A stretch of DNA of 64,000 nt from CALMEC01 sp963777565 (lineage in GTDB: Bacteria; Actinomycetota; Thermoleophilia; Miltoncostaeales; Miltoncostaeaceae), in contig CAVZQZ010000010.1 of NCBI GenBank assembly GCA_963777565.1, forward strand, positions 310,001 through 374,000, given 5' to 3'. This document shows positions 58,629 through 64,000 of the stretch, piece after piece. The notes under the pieces were generated by a model. That model saw nothing but the letters and a program-made list of their open reading frames with translations, searched no databases and had not been told where the DNA came from. The position numbers were made by a program, and so were the translations under genes. Position 1 is the stretch's first letter; the number at the start of each line of letters is the position of its first letter.

Positions 58629-59665
58629 CGGGGGCCGGTCAATCCCCGGTACCGCTTCCCCCCGGACCCGGCGCGCCGTTGGCGACGCCGCTGCGGTACG
58701 TGGCGATCGGCGACTCGGTCGCCCAGGGGTTCCGGCCGCTTCCGCCGCTTCCCCGCGGGCGCGACGGCTGCGGCTTTCGAATCGCGGGCATCCCGCTGTG
58801 GTGGTTCGACCACCCCGATCGTGCGTACCCCGCGCTCCTCGTCGACGAGCTGGCACGGCGAGGCATCCCGGTCAGGCTCGGGACGCTCGCCACCTGCTCG
58901 GGGCTCAGTACCGACCATCTGTGGGCGAACGACGCGCCAACGCCGCGGCTTCGCGCGGTGGCGAGCACCCCGGCCGACCTCGTCACGATGACCGTCGGAG
59001 CGAACGACGTGCTGCCGCTCTGGTATCGCTATCTGCTGGCAACGGTCCCGCTTCGCCTGCTGGGGCCGCTCACGCCCGAGCGCGCCGTCGATGCCCTCGC
59101 ACGTCGGCTCGCTCCGCCGCGACGGCAGGTCGCCGAGGCCGAGCGCGGCCTCGAGCGGCGTCTTCGTTGCATCGTCGCCTGGCTTTCGCAGCGCATGCCG
59201 GACGCCAGGATCGTGCTCACAACCTACTTCTCTGACGGCACGGCCCTCACCCAGGAGCGTTTCACGGAGTCGATCGCCGCGAGGATCGCCGCCGCGGCCA
59301 CCGACACCCCCATGGCGAGCATCGTCGATCTGGGTCCGGTGCTCGATCGCGCCCGCGCCAACGGCGGTCCCAGGCCGATCGCGATCGACGCCCTGCATCC
59401 GACGCCCCACGGCCATCGGCTCATCGCCGCTGCCATCGCGACCGAGGTGGCGCGACGCGCCACCGGAGGGTCAGGCGCCGGCGGCCTCGGCGAGCGCGAC
59501 GAGCCGCTCGAGCGACTCGGTGGACTCGACGGCAACGGCCGGAAGCCGGCTGGCCTCGTGGTCGGGGACGTCGATGCGGATGCACACCGCGCAGCCGGTC
59601 TCCGCCGGTTCGAGCGACCACTCGTGGACGATGTCGGACAGCATGCAGGAGATCACGACGCGTGA
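58625..59665 (+). CDS. SGNH/GDSL-type hydrolase
   Basis: About 346 residues. YVAIGDSVAQGF carries the nucleophile Ser, TMTVGANDVLPL the Asn block, and AIDALHPTPHGHRLIA the Asp/His dyad. It is an esterase-like SGNH hydrolase. After the catalytic His (about residue 260) some 65 residues (GSGAGGLGERDEPLERLGGL onwards) are antisense to the SRPBCC gene and have unusual composition, so the true end may be near 59500 and a stop may have been lost. Coupled to the gene before it. Confidence 0.82.
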   Translation: MTGAGQSPVPLPPGPGAPLATPLRYVAIGDSVAQGFRPLPPLPRGRDGCGFRIAGIPLWWFDHPDRAYPALLVDELARRGIPVRLGTLATCSGLSTDHLWANDAPTPRLRAVASTPADLVTMTVGANDVLPLWYRYLLATVPLRLLGPLTPERAVDALARRLAPPRRQVAEAERGLERRLRCIVAWLSQRMPDARIVLTTYFSDGTALTQERFTESIAARIAAAATDTPMASIVDLGPVLDRARANGGPRPIAIDALHPTPHGHRLIAAAIATEVARRATGGSGAGGLGERDEPLERLGGLDGNGRKPAGLVVGDVDADAHRAAGLRRFERPLVDDVGQHAGDHDA

Positions 59666-59857
59666 CTCCTCGGTGCGCGTGACCACCTGGGTGGGGTAGG
59701 GGAAGTCCGGCCAGGCCGACATGTACCGGGTCACGGTCTCGGACGACTGCTCCACCCGGTCCATCCCGGCCCACCATTCCGGGAACCGGGCGGGATCGAG
59801 AGCGCCATGGCATTCCCTTTCTGGCGGCGTGGGCCGCCTGTGGTCGTTCGAGGCCAT
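59471..59857 (-). CDS. SRPBCC-family (polyketide cyclase-like) protein
   Basis: A 128-residue protein. TPPERECHGALDPARFPEWW aligns with the typical PPERVWxALADPARFPEWW start of the family. YPTQVVTRTEESRVVISCML and WSLEPAETGCAVCIRIDVPD are the later strands, and the final helix is STESLERLVALAEAAG. This fold binds hydrophobic ligands. ATG 59857 follows GGGAGGGGAGGG. Its 3' half overlaps the SGNH gene by 195 bases. Confidence 0.78.
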   Translation of the reverse strand: MASNDHRRPTPPERECHGALDPARFPEWWAGMDRVEQSSETVTRYMSAWPDFPYPTQVVTRTEESRVVISCMLSDIVHEWSLEPAETGCAVCIRIDVPDHEASRLPAVAVESTESLERLVALAEAAGA

Positions 59858-59955
59858 TCAAACCCTCCCCTCCCGTGGTGGTCAAAGCCGCCGGGTGTCG
59901 CAGCTCTTCGCCGATTTGCTGTCGTTCGGTGTGACGAACGGGTTAGCATGACCAG

Positions 59956-61869
59956 GTGGCCAACCCGACCCCGCTGCTGGACACGATTCACAGGCCCGAC
60001 GATCTGCGCCGGCTGCCCGAGCGTTCGCTGAGGCAACTCGCCGACGAGCTGCGCGCCGAGACGATCGACGCGGTGTCGGTCACCGGGGGGCACCTGGGCG
60101 CCGGGCTCGGGGTGGTCGAGCTCACCGTGGCGCTGCACTACGTCTTCGACACGCCCGACGATCGGCTGGTCTGGGACGTCGGCCATCAGACGTACCCGCA
60201 CAAGATCCTGACGGGGCGGCGCGACCGCATTCGCACGCTTCGCAGCGGCGGGGGGCTTTCGGGGTTCGCGAAGCGCAGCGAGAGCGAGTACGACGCGTTC
60301 GGCGCCGGGCATTCGTCGACGTCGATCTCCGCGGGCCTGGGCATGGCGGTCGCCCGGGACCTCACCGGCTCGTCACGGAACGTGGTGTGCGTCATCGGCG
60401 ACGGCGCCATGTCGGCCGGCATGGCGTACGAGGCGATGAACAACGCCGGCGGCCGCAACGAGCGGCTCGTGGTCGTCCTGAACGACAACGATATGTCGAT
60501 CGCCCCGCCTGTCGGCTCGATGTCGGCGTATCTGGCGCGGCTCGTCTCGGGTGACACGTACCGCAACCTCCGCGAGGCGGCGAAGCACATGGCGGAGCGC
60601 CTGCCGCGGTCGTTCTACGACAAGGCGCAGCGGGCCGAGGAGTTCGCCCGCGGCTTCTGGACCGGCGGTACCCTCTTCGAGGAACTCGGCTTCTACTACG
60701 TCGGGCCGGTCAACGGGCACAACCTCGACCACCTCGTGCCGGTGCTCCGAAACGCCCGCGACGCCCAGGACGGCCCGATCCTCGTGCATGTCGTGACCCA
60801 TAAGGGCCGGGGCTACGCGCCAGCGGAGGCTGCGGAGGACAAGTACCACGGCGTCGCGAAGTTCGACGTGGAGACCGGTGCCCAGATCAAGGCATCGTCC
60901 ACGTCGCCGTCGTACACGCGGGTCTTCGCCGACGCGCTCGTCGCCGAGGCCCGCGCGGACGACCGCGTCGTCGCGATCACGGCGGCGATGCCGGCGGGCA
61001 CCGGGTTGGACGTCTTCGGTCGCGAGTTCCCCGACCGCACGTTCGACGTCGGCATCGCCGAGCAGCACGCGGTGACGTTCGCGGCGGGTCTCGCGGCGGA
61101 CGGGATGCGGCCGTTCTGCGCGATCTACTCCACGTTCCTGCAGCGAGCGTTCGACCAGATCGTTCACGACGTCGCGATTCAGAAGCTGCCGGTGCGCTTC
61201 GCGATCGACCGCGCCGGGCTCGTGGGTGCCGACGGCGCGACGCACGCGGGGTCGTTCGACGTGACGTTCCTGGGGTGCCTCCCGGGGTTCGTGATCATGG
61301 CGCCCGCCGACGAGGCCGAGCTCATGCACATGGTGGCGACGGCGGCCGCGCACGACGACGGGCCGAGCGCGGTGCGCTACCCCCGCGGCGACGGAGTCGG
61401 CGTCGATCGCCCAGAGCGTGGCACGCCGCTCCCGATCGGCCGCGGCCGCGTGATCAGGGAGGGCACCCGGGTTGCCCTGCTCTCGCTCGGCACGCGACTC
61501 GGCGAATGCCTGGTCGCCGCCGATATGCTCGAGGCGGAGGGCGTCTCGACGACGGTCGCGGACGCGCGCTTCGCGAAGCCGCTCGACCTCGAGCTGCTCC
61601 AGGCGCTCGCCGCGGAGCACGAGTGCCTGGTCACGGTCGAGGAGGGTGCCGTCGGCGGCTTCGGCAGTCACGTGCTGCAGGCCCTCGCGACGGGCGGTCA
61701 CCTGGGCAACGGACTGCGCGTCCGGGCGATGACGCTCCCCGACCGGTTCATCGAACAGGACAAGCCGGAGCGCATGCTCACCGAGGCCGGCCTCGACGCC
61801 GCCGGCATCGTCGCCGCCGTGTTCGCCACCCTCGACCGCGAGGGCATCGAGCAGATCAGACGCGCGTAG
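59956..61869 (+). CDS. dxs: 1-deoxy-D-xylulose-5-phosphate synthase
   Basis: A 637-residue thiamine-diphosphate enzyme condensing pyruvate with glyceraldehyde 3-phosphate, the first step of the MEP isoprenoid pathway. Motifs: VWDVGHQTYPHKILTGRRD, cofactor motif GDGAMSAGMAYEAMNNAG to LNDNDMSIAPPVG, second-domain DVGIAEQHAVTFAAGLA, DRAGLVGADGATHAG and the transketolase C-domain. Full length. GTG 59956 has no strong ribosome site; TAGCAT seven bases upstream could be a -10 box of a leaderless message. It is convergent with the nad operon. Confidence 0.96.
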   Translation: MANPTPLLDTIHRPDDLRRLPERSLRQLADELRAETIDAVSVTGGHLGAGLGVVELTVALHYVFDTPDDRLVWDVGHQTYPHKILTGRRDRIRTLRSGGGLSGFAKRSESEYDAFGAGHSSTSISAGLGMAVARDLTGSSRNVVCVIGDGAMSAGMAYEAMNNAGGRNERLVVVLNDNDMSIAPPVGSMSAYLARLVSGDTYRNLREAAKHMAERLPRSFYDKAQRAEEFARGFWTGGTLFEELGFYYVGPVNGHNLDHLVPVLRNARDAQDGPILVHVVTHKGRGYAPAEAAEDKYHGVAKFDVETGAQIKASSTSPSYTRVFADALVAEARADDRVVAITAAMPAGTGLDVFGREFPDRTFDVGIAEQHAVTFAAGLAADGMRPFCAIYSTFLQRAFDQIVHDVAIQKLPVRFAIDRAGLVGADGATHAGSFDVTFLGCLPGFVIMAPADEAELMHMVATAAAHDDGPSAVRYPRGDGVGVDRPERGTPLPIGRGRVIREGTRVALLSLGTRLGECLVAADMLEAEGVSTTVADARFAKPLDLELLQALAAEHECLVTVEEGAVGGFGSHVLQALATGGHLGNGLRVRAMTLPDRFIEQDKPERMLTEAGLDAAGIVAAVFATLDREGIEQIRRA

Positions 61870-61887
61870 CGCCCCACCACCTGCTAC

Positions 61888-62823
61888 TCAGCCGATCGCG
61901 ACCATCCGGTCGATCGCGAGGCGCGCCTTGTCCGCGACGCCCTCCGGGACGTTCACCTCGTAGCGCCACTCGCGGAGGGAGTCGCGGAGCTTCTCGAGGG
62001 TGATCATCTTCATGTACTTGCAGATGGCACGCTCCGACACGGTCTCGAACCGCTTGCCGGGCACGTCCTTCTCGAGACGGTGGATGATCCCGTTCTCGGT
62101 CGCGACCAGGAAGCGCTCGGCCGGTGACTGCCGCGCGAAGTCGACCATGCCCTCCGTCGAGAGGATGTGGGTCTTGTTGTCGGCGAACGCCATGCACTTG
62201 CTGGCGCACCCGCACTCGGGGTGGACGAGCAACTCCGCGTCCGGTGCGTTCGCCCGGGCCTGCGCGATGTCCTCCGGGTGGATGTCGGCGTGCACGTGGC
62301 ACTCGCCGAGCCACTTCGTGAGGCGGCGGCCCGTGACGCGCTCCAGCCAGATGCCGAGGAACTGGTCGGGGAGGAACAGGATCTCCCGGTCCTCGGGGAT
62401 CGCGTCGATCACCGCGCGCGCGTTGCCGCTCGTGCAGCAGTAGTCGCTCTCGGCCTTCACCTCGGCCGTGGTGTTGACGTAGCTCACGACGACCGCGCCG
62501 GGATGGTCTTGCTTCCACGCGCGGAGCTGGTCGGCGTCGATCGACGCGGCCAGCGAGCAGCCCGCGTCGAGATCGGGGATGAGCACCGTCTTGTCGGGCG
62601 CGAGGATCACCGCGGTCTCGGCCATGAAGTGCACGCCGCAGAAGACGATCGCCTCGGCGTCCGTCGCCGCCGCCTGGCGCGACAGGCCGAGCGAGTCACC
62701 CACGAAGTCGGCGACGTCCTGCACCTCCGGTACCTGGTAGTTGTGCGCCAGGATGACCGCGTCGCGCTCGCGGGCGAGGGCACGTACCTCGTCCTGGATC
62801 GTCGTAATGAGCTGCGTGGTCAC
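61888..62823 (-). CDS. nadA: quinolinate synthase
   Basis: A 311-residue enzyme making quinolinate from iminoaspartate and dihydroxyacetone phosphate, using a 4Fe-4S cluster. Motifs: AHNYQVPEVQDVADFVGDSL, FCGVHFMAETAVIL (first cluster Cys), YVNTTAEVKAESDYCCTSGN, HPECGCASKCMAFAD and SERAICKYMKMITLEKL (last Cys). GTG 62823 overlaps the nadC stop by four bases. Last gene of nadB-nadC-nadA. Confidence 0.96.
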   Translation of the reverse strand: MTTQLITTIQDEVRALARERDAVILAHNYQVPEVQDVADFVGDSLGLSRQAAATDAEAIVFCGVHFMAETAVILAPDKTVLIPDLDAGCSLAASIDADQLRAWKQDHPGAVVVSYVNTTAEVKAESDYCCTSGNARAVIDAIPEDREILFLPDQFLGIWLERVTGRRLTKWLGECHVHADIHPEDIAQARANAPDAELLVHPECGCASKCMAFADNKTHILSTEGMVDFARQSPAERFLVATENGIIHRLEKDVPGKRFETVSERAICKYMKMITLEKLRDSLREWRYEVNVPEGVADKARLAIDRMVAIG

Positions 62824-63656
62824 GTGACCTCCAATGAGACGTCGAACCAGCTCGCGGAATGGGTGATCGCGCCGACGGAGATCACGTCGACGCCGGTGAG
62901 CGCGACCTCGCGGACGTTGGCGAGCGTGATGCCGCCCGAGGCCTCGACCTCGGCGCGACCGGCGACGACGCCGACCGCTTCGCGCATCAGGTCCGGCGGC
63001 ATGTTGTCGAGCATGATCCGCTCCGCCCCGCCGGCGACGGCGTCGCGAAGCTGCGTGAGATCCTCGACCTCGACCGTGATCGGCAGGTCGGGGTGGGCCG
63101 CCCGGGCGAGCGCGAGCGCGGGCAGCACGCCTCCGGCGATGCGCAGGTGGTTGTCTTTGATGAGGAACGCGTCGTACAGGCCCATGCGGTGGTTCACGCC
63201 TCCCCCGCAGGCCACCGCGTACTTTTCCAGCGCGCGCAGACCGGGCATCGTCTTGCGGGTGTCGAGGATGCCGACGCCCGTGCCTGCGACGGCGTCGACG
63301 TAGGCGCGCGTCGAAGTGGCGACACCGCTGAGACGTCCGAGAAGGTTGAGCGCGATGCGCTCCCCGGCCAGCACGGCCCGGGCCGGGCCCTCGATCCGCG
63401 CCAGCTCGACCGGCGGTGCGTCCACGGCGGTCCCGTCGGCGACGAACGGCGTGACCGCGACCTCGGGGTCGATCGCACGGTAGACGTGCTCGACAAGGCC
63501 CAGGCCCGCGACGACGCCAGCCTGTGTTGCCAGGACCGTCGCGGCGCAGCGCTCGTCGGCTGGGATGATCGCCTCCCCGGTGACGTCCCCCGTGCCGAGG
63601 TCCTCTGCGACGGCGAGCGCCACGATCGCGTCGAGTCCGGTGAGGGTCAGTTCCAT
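62820..63656 (-). CDS. nadC: nicotinate-nucleotide diphosphorylase (carboxylating)
   Basis: A 278-residue enzyme converting quinolinate and PRPP to nicotinate mononucleotide. Motifs: EDLGTGDVTGEAI, ALNLLGRLSGVAT, ILDTRKTMPGLRALEKYAV, GGGVNHRMGLYDAFLIKDNH, ITVEVEDLTQLRDAV, IMLDNMPPD and VEASGGITLANV. ATG 63656 overlaps the nadB end by ten bases. Confidence 0.96.
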   Translation of the reverse strand: MELTLTGLDAIVALAVAEDLGTGDVTGEAIIPADERCAATVLATQAGVVAGLGLVEHVYRAIDPEVAVTPFVADGTAVDAPPVELARIEGPARAVLAGERIALNLLGRLSGVATSTRAYVDAVAGTGVGILDTRKTMPGLRALEKYAVACGGGVNHRMGLYDAFLIKDNHLRIAGGVLPALALARAAHPDLPITVEVEDLTQLRDAVAGGAERIMLDNMPPDLMREAVGVVAGRAEVEASGGITLANVREVALTGVDVISVGAITHSASWFDVSLEVT

Positions 63657-64000
63657 CGTTCCAGCACCGGGTCCTCATTGCGTCGCTGGACGATGTGGCC
63701 GGCGAGATGCTCGTCCTCGAACGGGTGGTCGGCGCGGAAGTGCACGCCGCGGCTTTCCTCGCGCTTGAGCGTCGATTGCGCGATGAGCCGCACGAGGGTG
63801 TGCGGCGCCTCCAGGAGCTGCTCGAGCCCGGCCCCGTCGCGGACGAGTCCGGCGTCGCGCCAGAGGGCCTCGCGCAACTCGGGGTCGGGACGCGGCTCCA
63901 TCGTCGGCGGTTCGGGGGCCCGGCGGGGGGTCGCGGGAACGGTCTCGGTCCCCGCGGCGATCGCGGCGCGCCGGCCGAACACGAGGCATTCGAGGAGCGA
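63647..64000 (-). CDS. nadB: L-aspartate oxidase, C-terminal part (5' end outside window)
   Basis: About 117 codons are visible. LLECLVFGRRAAIAA is the end of the FAD domain and fits succinate-dehydrogenase-like flavoproteins. The C-terminal helical domain shows LREALWRDAGLVRDGAGLEQ, AQSTLKREESRGVHFRADHP (the ESRGxHxRxDxP catalytic motif) and the VLERWN end. NadB makes iminoaspartate for NadA. The N-terminus lies beyond the window. Confidence 0.93.
   Translation of the reverse strand, partial: SLLECLVFGRRAAIAAGTETVPATPRRAPEPPTMEPRPDPELREALWRDAGLVRDGAGLEQLLEAPHTLVRLIAQSTLKREESRGVHFRADHPFEDEHLAGHIVQRRNEDPVLERWN

Overview
The window is a strongly G+C-rich, gene-dense stretch of a bacterial chromosome. 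Frequent GTG and TTG starts, 4-bp stop/start overlaps, sigma-B-type partner-switching genes, 2TM-domain and DUF2269 membrane proteins and the cluster rpsF-ssb-rplI-dnaB-purA point to an actinobacterium. A Thermoleophilia-like lineage is my best guess, but no 16S gene is present to confirm it.

Layout. 0-4 kb: DUF1737 protein, an unanchored HtrA-like protease, an aldo/keto reductase, a DUF2269 protein and a methyltransferase. 4.1-8.2 kb: a minus-strand replication/translation cluster (rpsF, ssb, rplI, dnaB, purA). The last three genes are broken by about fifteen single-base indels, although ssb and rpsF upstream are clean. 8.4-12 kb: a small membrane protein, a secreted metallophosphoesterase and an 821-residue polytopic protein with an alpha/beta-hydrolase core. 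12.0-13.9 kb: a selenocysteine tRNA whose 3' end is repeated 1.8 kb downstream, bounding a small island of unrecognised genes. 13.9-21 kb: small membrane proteins, a truncated methyltransferase copy, a GNAT-proline dehydrogenase fusion and the intact methyltransferase. 21-35 kb: ECF sigma factor, ATPase-LuxR regulator, malQ, thioredoxin/HD pair, DUF11 protein, DedA, L,D-transpeptidase, TetR/cupin/RidA, thioredoxin-TPR and methyltransferase. 35-47 kb: SF2 helicase with an Arg-rich tail, HtrA-like protease, MoxR-DUF58-VWA-VWA operon, FAD oxidoreductase, EamA exporter, MarR regulator and diguanylate cyclase. 47-58.6 kb: a general-stress island. 58.6-64 kb: SGNH hydrolase, SRPBCC protein, dxs and nadB-nadC-nadA.

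The most coherent system is the stress island. It holds a sigma-B/F-type factor, two intact and one degenerate anti-sigma (HATPase) proteins, five STAS proteins (one without the regulatory serine), a sensor-GAF-PP2C phosphatase fused to its own HATPase, an ANTAR protein with a pseudo-receiver, a Dps ferritin and small membrane proteins. Six sites of the form GTTTxx-N13/14-GGGxAx lie upstream of the sigma gene, STAS and anti-sigma genes, GlsB/Dps and small membrane-protein genes. This suggests one self-reinforcing regulon laid out as a single locus. The sigma promoter also overlaps a perfect 11-bp inverted repeat.
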